Part shown: positions 46,001 through 57,942 of the stretch, in pieces
How the letters are laid out: each line of letters opens with the position of its first letter
Numbering within the stretch: position 1 is the first letter of the stretch
Origin: Stenurella melanura
Lineage: Eukaryota; Arthropoda; Insecta; Coleoptera; Cerambycidae
Length of the DNA: 64,000 nucleotides
Direction: 5' to 3'
Assembly (NCBI GenBank): GCA_963583905.1
Contig: OY757313.1
Location: 117,872,503 to 117,936,502 of the forward strand
Made by a program: the position numbers and the translations under genes
Notes under the pieces: model-generated
The model's input: only the letters and a program-made list of their open reading frames with translations
The model's database searches: none
What the model was told of the DNA's origin: nothing

Positions 46001-48326
46001 TGAATTTATTTAGGAAGCTTGAACCATCGCTTATGATTGGCATATAGTTTCGATATTTACCCTAAACAAGCTTTCAACTTCAGTGAAGAAGTATGCACAA
46101 ATTCAATACGTTCCTGTAATTGATAAGATCTTAGATATGTCTTTGTCGTGTATGGCAAAGGTCAGTCTTAGGGATGCTATTATTTATACATTTTGCTGAT
46201 GACTTACCACGTGTCAATAAATGATGTAATTTAATAGTGTTTGATAACTATACTAATTCTTATTTGAATACAATACACTATCTAAAATTGGAGGTCGAAG
46301 GAGTTTCGATTCAAAATCTAATATTGACAAATGTCTAATAAATATCAATATCACGTTTTCTTGCATCTTTATATTTATAAATTATACTACAGTCTTCATT
46401 GAGTTGTTATATATTTCCATAAACATATTTGGAAAATCAAATTCTCCTTAGTCCCAAGGATAATTATGAAACAAATTTTCAGCAAATGTGTGAATATTCA
46501 AAACTTTTGGAATAAAAATTGATATAGTGACCATCCTTGACTACTTTGTTTAGATTTGACAAATCCTTTTGTTGAGTGGACAAATTTATGTCTGGTAACA
46601 CTCATGAAGTAACTTACGTATTCCAATGTTTTTCTTGTAATTTTTTTTTCAATCTTCTCATACAATTTTTCAAAATTGTAGCTAAGCTACCTTCAATATT
46701 ACTCCTCTTGGTGTTTACATGAAAAACAGTTTATTTGTTAGAATATATTTGTTATTTTAACGAATGTTGATCGTACATAAGACTGTTTTTCTGATTTTAC
46801 CAAGAAGCATTTTATTTATTTTACGTCACCTCATAATTGCCAAAGGTAACTCAAATTATGACGTTACAGCATTGTTATTCGCCCACTATTAAACTTCAGT
46901 CATTTACCTTTCCACCACGAGTTGTTGTTAAAATCAACACAATATTTTATTTATTTATTAGATTCATACTAACAGGAATTCATAACAATGGATTGATTTC
47001 ATACTTTGTAAGAGATTGTTGTTCATTTTAAGAGGAAAATCTAGTATGTTATTTATATGTATTGCAATTAACAAATAGCTTACTTACGTGTAGATACACG
47101 TTTTCAAGTAAATATTTGCTGTTTTTCTGTAAATCAGGCTTAGAAACAGTAACCAGTTTATAATATAAATAAACATTTAAAAGTTCAAGTTCAGTTACAT
47201 TACAACACACCACAAGTAATAATCCATTAGTGTCCGAATCAAAGTTCAAATTTTTGCATTTTCATAACAACAAAGCGAAACGAAATGCCGTTTGCACAAT
47301 GCCGAATGTAAATGTTTATTGCACTGAGTATTTACTAAAACACAATTATATTATACTTAAATATTACCCTATTTAGTTAGAAGCACAATTTTGTAACGTT
47401 CTAAGTAAATTTTAAAATTTGTCGGAATATGGTTAAATATATTCTCGGAACGTTGATTGATTTATTCGATGCATTTCAAGTATTTAGGTAGCAACCCTTT
47501 TGTTATAAACAGTAAAGGAGATACCTGCCAATAATTTTCTGTTCCTTTTGTTACAAAAATATTGCCGCGCATTTTTCAATATTAAATTGTATGTATTAGA
47601 ATAGCATTCAATAGAAGTTAGATCATGATTTATATTATCAGGTATTTATATGATCAGGTGTATTTCTTATTTGAATAAAAAACATGATAACTGTCGACCG
47701 TTCATAATTTTTATAGACCGTATGTTAATGGTTGTTTAATTTTCTTCAAGGATTTTTTTAGTAACCACACTAGTGGTAATACCGATTGTATTTATATTTA
47801 CAATAATGTAAACAGACATTTATTATATGCATTTCAATAATTATCAATAAGTGCATGGTAAATAAACATGGAGTAACATAACACCAAAACAAAAACAACA
47901 TTTTAATTCATGTGTTGTTTACGTTTTGTTGCTTCTAGTAAATTCATATGCGTAAGTAAAGACACATGTGCAAATAACTAAATTCCTAGAGTTAAGTTGG
48001 TGTTTGTCAACGGAAAAATAATTTGATTAAAACTTACTAATGGATGGGCCAACCGTTCAGCTGTGATCTAAAGAAATAAGACGACGTACCTATATCCATA
48101 TTTATTGTAATTTATTTGAAGTATATGGTCTACTGACTAAATTGGACTCACACGACAGTTGCAAAATTTGATGCTTTCGTATATTTTATTCATTTAGAAG
48201 GTTCTTAATTTAATTCGTATCTTCCTCTAGGTGTGTTCACTTATTATTCCAGCGATTTATAGGAAATCTCTTGCAAATTGTAGGGTATCGTTCAGCAGTA
48301 GCTCCTACTACAGCAAAATACGTCTA
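46001..48326. other. Spacer, nothing recognised
   Basis: Long AT-rich stretch with only short motif-free frames. Confidence 0.4.
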
Positions 48327-48328
48327 TA

Positions 48329-49633
48329 CCGGGTGTTAGAAAAGTGTGGGAACGGTGAAAAATCTCGAACAGTTTGCATCAAATCGAAAAATAAAAAAAT
48401 ACGTATCAAAAAGTTTTCAAAAAACTATCTACTCATACCAAAAATGACCTCCCCACCCACCAACCATGGGGTGGGACGAGGGGCAACTTTAAAATTTCAA
48501 ATGGAAACCCCTATTTTTTATTGCGGAATCGGATTCTACGGCAAAAAATACGTAAGTTTTATTCAGGACATTTTTTTCGATTCTTGCACGGTGTCGCTGT
48601 AATCGCAAAAAATGAAAAGAATGCATGACTGTTTCAAGAGTAGCGTCTTGTGCCCATAAAAAAAGTCCAATTCAAAAACTGAAAAACACGTATTTGTTAT
48701 TTTTACGAAATCTATCCAAAGACATTGGATTCGACTCTCCCACCCCCAACCCAGTGGGTGGGGCGGGGGACAACTTTGAAATTTGTAATGAAAATCCCTA
48801 TTTTTTATAGCGGATTCGGATTCTGCGACCAAAAATACGTGAATTTTATAACGGGAATTTTTTTCGATTCTCGCAAGGTGTCGCTGCAATCGCAAAAATG
48901 TTACAACTCGTAGAAATTTCACAAAACAAATACTGTTATTAACAACACTTAAAAAAAACATTCATAAAAATCAAGATATCACAGATATTGTTTTTCAAAC
49001 TGAATGTTTTTTTGTCAACACGAGTAGCTGTATTTACAAACTTATGGATTCTTCAGGTTTATTTCAATTTTTTGCGATTGCAGCGACACCTTGCAAGAAT
49101 CGAAAAAAATGTCCGATATAAAATTCACGTATTTTTGGTCGTAGAATCCGAATCCGCTATAAAAAATAGGGATTTTCATTACAAATTTCAAAGTTGTCCC
49201 CCGCCCCACCCACTGGGTTGGGGGTGGGAGAGTCGAATCCAATGTCTTTGGATAGATTTCGTAAAAATAACAAATACGTGTTTTTCAGTTTTTGAATTGG
49301 ACTTTTTTTATGGGCACAAGACGCTACTCTTGAAACAGTCATGCATTCTTTTAATTTTTTGCGATTACAGCGACACGGTGCAAGAATCGAAAAAAATGTC
49401 CTAAATAAAACTTACGTATTTTTTGCCGTAGAATCCGATTCCGCAATAAAAAATAGGGGTTTCCATTTGAAATTTTAAAGTTGCCCCTCGCCCCACCCCC
49501 TGGTTGGTGGGTGGGGAGGTCATTTTTAGTATGAGTAGATAGTTTTTTGAAAACTTTTTGACACGCATTTTTTTTATTTTTCGATTTGATGCAAACTGAT
49601 TTTTCACCGTTCCCATACTTTTCTAACACCCGG
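48329..49633. mobile_element. Palindromic TA-flanked element, two repeat units per arm
   Basis: TA (48327-48328 and 49634-49635) flanks a 1305-bp palindrome with tips CCGGGTGTTAGAAAAGTGTG and its inverted copy. Arms are about 48329-48897 and 49062-49633. Each arm has two diverged tandem units containing CCCCACCC, GGGTGGG(A/G)CG.GGG.CAACTTT, ACCCCTATTTTTTAT or its CCC variant, CGGATTC and GGTGTCGCTG.AATCGCAAAAA. The long open frames on both strands are products of this symmetric repeat. Non-coding; the class is mariner-like by its TA target. Confidence 0.72.
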
Positions 49634-49939
49634 TATATAGGGAGGAAAAGTTAAAAGCAATATTATATTATCAGCATATTTGCAGTTTTGGTGAATGCGC
49701 TAGTGGTAAATGAAAAACTTAGGTTTACATTTATAAAAATTATATATTTTGCTAGCAATACTCCTAAAAACCAAACAAAATTCAAAAATTATCAGAAATT
49801 CATTGAAAAGAACCCACGCCAAATGCATGAGATTTTGAGTTTTGACGGATTTCATATGGGTATTTCGAAGATGTGTATCCTTTGAAGACTAGGTCATTCG
49901 CTTCTTGTTTACATTGAATTACATCATCTTTTCACCCAG

Positions 49940-50960
49940 TAGAGGTGGGTCCTATTATATTGTGCAAATGTAGACGTAGAACTTCTCTAATTGGCTCAAA
50001 TTCTCTACCAGAATTGATTAAGGCAAAAAGGATCGCTTTGCTGTTCGTAGATAATAGATATCCACACCGTTTTTTCACATGTTTCCATTAGTGACTTCTA
50101 TTAGCGCTTGAATAATTCCCATGAATTTTTCCTGGAATATCGAACAATATTGCCGAGTGTAGCACTGGTTCATCTGAGTAGACTCCAACTCGTCTTATAG
50201 CTATACCCTTCATTTATCGTTGGCGGATAGCAATTATAGAGCAGTCTTTAACGCCTTCTCTGCGAATAGCTTCATAGGTTAAACGCAGCCTTTATTATAA
50301 TTGTATGACCCATATTTATCGCACCATTGACACGGAGGCCTGGTAGTTTTTTAACCTTCTCTAGTTGAGATGCTGCTGGACAACCAGCTGCATAGCAAAG
50401 CATGGGTTTTATCACAGCAGTGTCTTGTTATACATCGTTGTAGGGCCTGGTAGTTTTTTAACCTTCTCTAGTTGTGATGCTGCTGGACAACTAGCTGCAT
50501 AGCAGAGCAGGGGTTTTATGACAGCAGTGTCTTGTTACAGCGATGTATATCCACAGAGGCATCGTGAGTGAAAAAATGCTAGAACCTACCAACTAATCCG
50601 CGATATTGCCAAGAAGTCGCACATGCTTTGTTCATATTTAGCTTCATATGACTACTTCAATTTAAAGTGTGGTTAAGCATAATACCGAGGTACTTGACCA
50701 CACTTGTCACGTGGAGTTGAGTGCCCTATAATGTGAGTACTTTCATATTTGCTAGTTTCTATTTCTTGGTAAATGGTATTGCCTTTATTTTCTGGAGGTT
50801 AACTGAGAGAAAGAGTGTTCTATGCGCCAATTATAATCATCTACTAACTTGAGGGATCTCTACATAAGTTAGTATAACGGTTCCAGATTGGCTTCTGCAT
50901 AGCCTATTGTGAACAAACTAGTCATTGAGGTGGTGTAGGAGGCTATAGGCGATCATAACC
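49940..50960 (-). pseudogene. Non-LTR reverse transcriptase C-terminal half, broken
   Basis: The minus strand reads, right to left, the palm-thumb part of a jockey-type ORF2: ETSKYESTHIIGHSTP-like near 50720, YLGI(M)LNHTL-like near 50680, then QDTAVIKPLLCYAASCPAAS and QLEKVKKLPGL near 50330-50530. The segment has many stops and a 107-bp duplication. No YADD motif or RNase H is visible. Probably related to the elements at 18845 and 36400. Confidence 0.6.
50339..50545. repeat. 107-bp tandem duplication in the RT fossil
   Basis: CCTGGTAGTTTTTTAACC starts at 50339 and again at 50446, followed in both by TCTCTAGTTG.GATGCTGCTG, AGCTGCATAGCA.AGCA and CAGCAGTGTCTTGTTA. A few substitutions separate the copies. 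Confidence 0.8.
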
Positions 50961-53905
50961 CGCAATATTAAGCGAATAAAAATAGAAAACAACAAACATA
51001 CGGGTCGAATGAAGATCCTCCTCCTTTGTTGAATTTTTGAAGTTTATAATAATCAGGGCCATCTTAAGTCAAATACGCTTTAATATCATACATAATGACG
51101 AATATTTGTTTGCACATTACGGATATGAGGCGCCTAATTATATAAATACGGAACTACTGAATTATAAGTAACCCATTATTTACTAATTTTTTCTGTTGAC
51201 GTAGTTTTATTAAATGATAAGCAAACTAGACTTGTTAACTTACAATATATCAGCGTGATTATTCAAATGTACAAAATTAGGCAATCACGATCCTCTCGGA
51301 CTGTTTGAATTTCATTTTAGAACTAGTTCCTTCATTTGTAATTTTATTGATTTTATGTTTATTGAAGAATTATCAGATATTAAAATTCTTAAGTACAACA
51401 GTACTACTGCATTTGCATAATAAATCTATTATTTAAATGTCTCCCTTGTGACGTACCATTTAATAATTTTATTCATAAAATTTCAGTTGACAATATCCGC
51501 AACATATCATAAAGCAAACAGCTCAAATACCTCAATAATATTTTACAGTAAAACTTTATTTCTTAATCTGCGAAAAGTTCGTTCGAACCTGGGACACCAT
51601 GCACAGTGCGATCGAGAAAGAGTGAACGTCACGTGACACATAAAAGTCACTAAAATTATCAAAATTGATTTCTATTCTACGTATTATTATTAAAACTAAT
51701 TTCGAATGTTACTAATTTAGGGAATACTGAAGAAATTCAAATGGCCGCCACTTTTTGTTTTGTGATCAGCTGATTGAACGTCTTGTATAGATTAGGTGTA
51801 TGGAAAAAAGTTGTTGCTATCAATTTAAAAACCTACATTAAATAAAGATGACTTTAGTACAGATGCCGATGTATTTCCGAATATTACATACACATATATT
51901 GTAATTACATGGCTTATGAAAGAATACAAGGCATTCAAAAGTTTACAACCAGTTTATTAGTGGTTGGGTAAACAAGTTCTCTCCAAGAAATTTGCAGGAT
52001 AACAGCTTATTATTGCAAAGGTAAGGACTGGTTATAAATTATAAATCATGTTTGCCATGTACTTGCATAATTATATGTTGTCATGAATAATAACTAACAC
52101 AGACCCATTTTTCAGGTTACGGGCTTTCAGCGTTGTTAACAAAAGCCTCACTCCTTGGATATGTTTCGGATCCAGATGATTTCTTGGTACTCATTGTGAA
52201 TGTACTGCAGCTACAGGCAAACAAGTTTGCCAGCCTGTTTTGGAATTTATAAGGTAGAGAGTCAGGTGATGAGACGTAATTCCTTTTAGTTTTTTAGCAG
52301 TAATGGCTACGGCTAAGCAGTTAACCGTTATGCAATAGATTTTGTGAAATAGGTACTCATAAAAGAAACAGATTAAGTAAAGGACTTAAAATTATAGTAA
52401 GATAAACACAATTTATCTAGCGGTTGACCCTTCGTCTATGGTATATTTATGCACCGAGCTGTGCAAACCATTTTAATTTCTGTAAGTACTTTTTTTATCA
52501 TGTCGTATTAATGTCACTATTGTCTGACTTATGTGTGTTATTAAATATTCTCTTTTCCTTTTATTGTTTTATTTATCACACTACTATAGTTAGGTAGGTT
52601 GAATGTCGACTACGCTGAACTAGTACATAGGTACAAGCTTGTAAATAATAAAAATAAAACAAAATATATCTACCAAGTAAATATACAATTATTTATTATC
52701 ACTAAGTTTAACATTTGCAATAAAACTTAAATGGCATTTATACTTAATTACAATTTGAGTATATTATTTTAAAATATATCATGTGGTGAGTAAAAACTAC
52801 GTAATTCTCTTGTTTAATATTACAAAACTGAAAATGGGTTAAAGCTTGCTTTCAGAATTATACAATCCAACATAGTAGTTTTTAAACAACTGCAATATAT
52901 ACTTTAAAACAATACATTTAGTCCCCAGACCATCGATGACATTGAACTTTCATTCCTAATCTATAAACTTTATCAGTTTATAAAATTATATTTACGCAAA
53001 ATTAATATAAAACATTTATATTCCTAAAAATGTTTTAAACTTTCTACTTCTGAAAAATACGTAACGAGTACGCCTTTGCTATTATATTGGTTTTTATAGG
53101 GAACCAATAAGGCTCAGAGGCAAACATGAGTGCATACTTTAGTATTTACGCTATTTTTTAAACAAGTTTGAACAGTTGGTATATCATATCGCAGCAATAC
53201 TACTAGAAATTTTTGCTAGTACCAGTACGAACCTGAATGACTACAAAATTTCCGATTACTGCTAATACTTATAGTTCTATTTATTTTCTACTTACTCTCG
53301 ATATAATTTACAATATGAATGAAGTAATGATGATAAAATCCGTTTATTTTATCTTCAGCCTATCGAATAAAATATTAAATAATCACTGATTTACCCAATT
53401 ATTTCTAATTTGGTATAGGAATGTATCGTAAAACACTCGTATAAAGAAATAATAAAAGTTAAGTATGTTTTTATCACAGGCATAATGTCAATATCTCTAT
53501 TTTTAGGAAGCAATTAATTAGTTCTCGTTGACCCGACCAAGTAGCTTATTAGATAACTGATATCTCAGAAAATTTGAATATCTTTAATGGTTCAATATAT
53601 CATTATATAATAATAATGACTAATTAATATTCATTAGATGTTTCCCGGCTTAATAAATTACTATTTTGCACCATATTTTATTCAAAATGACAGTGATTAT
53701 TAACTAACCAAAATAAAATACTGTAAATGTTTTAATACCAAGAAATAATTATAAATAAATAAAATGCATACACCTGCCACCTGTCCATGTATTAATAATT
53801 TTGGACCGGTTTAGGCTCGCAGAGTGCGCATGCATATAAGCTGCTCTTTAAAAGTTAGGGAGACTGCAACTGCAGCACGTAAACGACAATTCTCATATGT
53901 TCTAT
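50961..53905. other. Spacer, nothing recognised
   Basis: The longest featureless part of the window. AT-rich, no motif-bearing frames. Confidence 0.4.
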
Positions 53906-53907
53906 TT

Positions 53908-53955
53908 TTACTTCCACATCCACGTAGTGGAATGGAAGGATAGTGATCGGGAAAA
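53908..53955. repeat. Copy of the ACTTCCACATCCACGTAGTGG motif
   Basis: TTACTTCCACATCCACGTAG followed by TGGAATGGAAGGATAGTGAT repeats the head of the element at 15640 and, inverted, the right end of the repeat at 42978. It is an isolated element end just upstream of mariner copy B. Confidence 0.6.
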
Positions 53956-54043
53956 ACAACTTATAAAACAAAGCTTTAAGCTAAAATATTTTTAACTTTT
54001 TAGTACATTTTTTCAAATAAAAACTTTTTTTATGTTTTTTATA

Positions 54044-55226
54044 CAAGGTGTAATTAGTTTCATGTCATTAAAAAACTGGTGGTAGGAAACGACAAGACAA
54101 ACAAAAAAACCTTGTATAACATGGGGAATAAAGTTCATAGTTTTGGAGAAAGAAAATAAACAAAAATTTCGCAAATTTTCAATAAAATTTTTTGAGAACT
54201 GCTGGAATATTGAGGTAGGTTTAGATCGTCGCGCGCGTCTTTGCCTATGATACTCAATATTTGTGTAGATAGCTCTAAAATGTCGGCGGTCTTTGGCGAT
54301 GCGGTAAAGATGAAAGACATTTTCTGAGTGTTTAATAGATCTGATCTGAAGAAAACTATACTCTAAATCTCCCTTGTGCAATATTTTAGTTACTGTGGGT
54401 GTTTGGTTATGTACACACATCCAACCCGCCGTTGTTTTTGTTATTTTTGAATTTCGCGTCATTGTGTATTTATAGTTAAGGTTTATTTTATTGACTTACC
54501 GTTCAAGTTGTCAAATTCTTGATTACGTACAGACACAACTTACTTGTTCGTTCTTTTTGTATTCCTTTTTGGTTTTTGTACCAAGTTTTTATTTTATTTT
54601 TCTTTATTGACAACGTTAGTTGATAGTTTAGTGTTTAGTGTTGAACGAAGTGCGTATGTCCTTAATTCGACGTACCGAACTGTGTATTGATGCAGATGCA
54701 GAGATTTTGAATCATTTAGCTTTTAACCCAGGACACTCATTTATGTTACAAATGTTAATAAACCACATTTAAATTTTCTAAATTATAAACACTCCAATAT
54801 TTTGTTCCAAATTAAAAAACACACACGTAAAGTAATGCTCTGTGTAAACCTCTATGGCCATTATTTGCTTGCAATTGTGCACGAAGAGAGAACGAATTAT
54901 TTATCTCTTTATAATTGCCTCAGTTTAGTTGAGGCGGTCCATCAAAGGCGGTTGATGATCCAAGGCCTTTGCTTTGACACCGCAGACCACCGCGTGTGCC
55001 GGCGAGCAATTTTTATGACAATTTAAAAGTTGTATAATTGGGAACTACAAGTCCATTGACCAAGAAAAGCAGTGGTTCTCAATTGTTGTCTACCACAATA
55101 TTAAAAATGTTGACCTAGATCAGTTTTTTTCAAAGTGCCCCTAAAGGGAAAAGTCATAAAGGTTTTTTGTTTGTCTAGTAGTCCCCATTACCAGTTTTTT
55201 AATGACATGAAACTGATTACACCCTG
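54044..55226 (+). mobile_element. Non-autonomous mariner copy B with replaced interior
   Basis: TA (54042-54043 and 55227-55228) flanks an element whose ends match copy A at 3310-5776. The tips are CAAGGTGTAATTAGTTTCAT on the left and ATTACACCCTG on the right. The first 600 bp (to about 54640) match the 5' leader of copy A, and the last 170 bp (from about 55060) match its 3' end. Between them, about 54650-55060, the transposase gene is absent and replaced by sequence not recognised elsewhere in the window. The open frame 54013-54462 on the minus strand is antisense leader, not a gene. Confidence 0.8.
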
Positions 55227-55535
55227 TATATATGGTTTTATTTTTTTACTTGTCAGTCTTTACTTATTTTGCAAACAGATAAATCCCTCTCACTTGATAC
55301 CCATATCAAGGGGATTGTAAAGGAAATAGTAAACCGCTATCCTAAGACATCCTAGGTACGTTTCCAGATCAACTTAAAATTGCTAAAATTAGACCGGTTT
55401 TTAAAGCAGGATGTAGAGACAAAATTGATAATTATAGGCCCATCTCTATTCTAGGTTCATTTTCCAAAGTGTTTGAAAAATGTGCATCTAACAGGTTAAT
55501 AAGCGTTTTTGATAAATGTGATTTGTTTAATAATA

Positions 55536-56898
55536 ACACAGCCACACAAAAAAATGCTCGCTTCCACCAACGAAACCTAGTACACCCTAGGTTTTTGAGG
55601 TCGCTAAATCCTAATCCGAGGTCGGTTTGTCTGTATCAGGTTGCGTTAAGGTCATTTCAAGGTCAAATCATTAGATTTCGAAAGAAATTTTTGAAGAAAT
55701 TTGTATATAGGTTTCTGAGGTCGCTGAATCCAGATCTGAGGTTTTAGGTCGCAATAAGCTTATTTCAAGGTCGAATGGTGGAAAAACTGACAAAATATTC
55801 ACCTACACATTTTCTTTCGGGACAGTTGTCACCGACATCGCATTTGACGAGGTAGCAGGTAAAGACTAATTTGCCGAAAAGATGCTTTACAGTAGATTTA
55901 TTCTTATTTATTACGTCATTCATTTATAAAATTTAAAGATGCATAATGAATGACTTGAACATTTTTAAAAATGCATAATGAAATCAAAATGCACTTTAAA
56001 AAGTGTACAAACGAACGATGTCATAATAGGAGTAGATCTACCGTAAATATATTTTTACCTTAAAAGTGGTCTTATAAAAGGTATTGCTGAAGCTACGAGA
56101 ATAGCTGTATATTGAAATCGGACACTTTGTCCAAATAAATTATTTTCGACCAAATATCTAGAAAAGCAAAATGGTTCAGGCAGGCAAAAGAATCCATTTT
56201 TTTGTAACATATGAGAATAAAGTGGACATTAGACTACAACACCCTGGATTACAAGATATGTACACGCTCGACAATGTGCATAACTCGTAAAATTAAATGT
56301 GTTTGATATGAAAAATAGACCAAGTTCACAACGTGAGAGTAACTTACGATCTAGTAAGAGTTGGAAAAATGGCGAAATAACAGGTGAATATTTTTGTCGG
56401 GTTTTCCACCATTCGAACTTGAAATGACCTTAACGCGACCTGATACCGTCAAGCCGACCTCGGATTTGGATTCAACGACCTCAAAAACCTACATACAAAT
56501 GTTCTCAAATTTTTCTGTCGAAATATAATTATTTGACCTCGAATTACCCTAACGCGACCTGATACTAACAAGCCGACGTCGGATTTGGATTCAGCGACCT
56601 CAAAAACCTAGAAACAAATTGTTTTCAAATTTTTCTGTCGAAATCTAATGATATGACCTTGAAATTACCTTAACGCGACCTGATACCGACAAACCGAACT
56701 CGGATTTGGATTCGGCGACCTCAAGAACTTATATACAATTTTTTTTCAAATTCTTCTGTCGAAATCTAATGATTTGACCTTGAAATGACCTTATACCGAT
56801 AAACCGACCTTGGATTCGGATTCAGCGACCCAAAAAACCTAGGGTGTACTAGGTTTCGTTGGTGGAAGCGAAAGTTTGTTTTTTTTGTGTGGCTGTGT
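55536..56898. mobile_element. TIR element with asymmetric sub-terminal tandem repeats
   Basis: Tips ACACAGCCACACAAAAAAAT (left) and TTTTTTTTGTGTGGCTGTGT (right) are inverted, followed inward by CTTCCACCAACGAAACCTAG and its inverse. Inside the left end there are about 1.5 copies of a unit; inside the right end there are four, about 120 bp each. The unit contains GGATT(C/T)(A/G)GCGACCTC, ACCTGATACC and TTTTTCTGTCGAAAT. The core (about 55780-56370) is AT-rich and non-coding. The target duplication cannot be pinned down because the flanks are AT repeats. Inserted in a reverse transcriptase gene. Confidence 0.72.
56400..56850. repeat. Four ~120-bp tandem units at the element's right end
   Basis: The landmark GGATTCAACGACC or close variants starts near 56468, 56587, 56708 and 56818, giving spacings of about 119, 121 and 110 bp. 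Each unit includes TGACCT(T/C)GAAT or GAAAT and TAACGCGACCTGATAC. It is not a CRISPR array: units are contiguous, with no variable spacers. Confidence 0.75.
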
Positions 56899-57942
56899 AA
56901 TCAATTTGGTTTTCGGAGAGGCCGGTCCACTACTACAGCTGTCACTAAATTCTTGACAGAGCTATATGACAACTTGGACAGTAAAAACAAATGTGCCACA
57001 AGGGTCTGTCCTGGGGTCACTACTGTACATAATTTATGTTAATAATTTTTATAGTACAAATTCCATTCTTTTTGCTGATGCTACTTCTTTACCTATCACA
57101 GCCCAAAGAACTGCTGATTTAATCTCAAAAGCAAACGAACATAAACAGTGCTCACAATTGGATTACCGAAGATAGCCTCATACTAAGTATTAATAAGTCC
57201 ATATTTATTCACTTTAGTACTAGTAAAATCAATGCTAATAAGAGTCTCTTAATAAAGTCTAATGAAGGATCTATTCGACAAGTTCCATACAAGAAATTTT
57301 TAGGGTCCGACATTAGTGAGAATGTAATTGGTCTGTACATATAAACGAAATTTGTCAAAAAAAATTCTCCAATATGTTATTGTATAAGTCAATTACGGTG
57401 GATAACTAGTAAATCAGTATTAATTACATACTGTTACGCATATTTCGAGTCAACTATTAGTTACGCGGTAATTGCTTGGAGTTCCTCACCTGATATGTTG
57501 AGAGTTTTTAAATTGCAGAAGAGAGCTGTGCGTCTAATAGCAGGACTAACCTGGAAAGCTAGTTGTAGAGACATTTACAGACAATGTAAAATACTTACGC
57601 TATATACCCTGTTTATTCCTCCTTAGTCTTTTTATATATCCCAGATCACAATTAAATAATAACACTATTAATGTAAACCATTCATATAACACTCGAAACA
57701 TTCACACCCTAGATATTCCGTATCACAGACTAACATTATATGAACATAGCCGAAAATATCTAGAAATTAAGGTGGCCATTCCCTAGAAAGGGACATCCGA
57801 TGGGGAAATATTTATTATTTTTGGCCATAACTTTTTCTTCTTGGTACGTATATTAAAAAAAACTACAAGACTACCTAAGTAGAACCGTAACAAGACTATT
57901 ACTATGAATGTTCACTAAATAATTTCAGTGGTTTGCAGAATA

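Larger units (their letters stand above)
55345..57766 (+). pseudogene. Non-LTR reverse transcriptase fossil split by two insertions
   Basis: First exon-like segment (55345-55535): FPDQLKIAKIRPVFKAGCRD and FEKCASNRLISVFDKCDLFN, the RT fingers. An insertion occupies 55536-56898. The second segment (56899-57766) starts QFGFRRGRSTTTAVTKFLTE, then skips to NVPQGSVLGSLLYIIYVNNF. It has a degraded catalytic box, LFADATSL, where YADD is expected. Then come INKSIFIHFSTSK and the thumb region FKLQKRAVRLIAGLT. A second insertion (57771-59848) separates the last residues, which resume at 59849 and end at a stop near 59965. Removing the second insertion and one TTAA copy restores a continuous frame there. 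Several other frameshifts make it dead. Confidence 0.78.

Noticed and set aside
48231..49629. Several overlapping open frames on both strands at 48.2-49.6 kb
   Set aside because: They mirror each other because the region is a palindromic repeat; no protein family motifs.
54013..54462. 149-residue open frame on the minus strand
   Set aside because: It is antisense to the 5' leader of mariner copy B, which in copy A is non-coding.
54802..55026. 74-residue frame inside mariner copy B
   Set aside because: It lacks transposase motifs and has no recognisable family; kept only as unexplained interior sequence.
56400..56850. CRISPR-like array
   Set aside because: Units are contiguous ~120-bp repeats without spacers, in an insect transposon.
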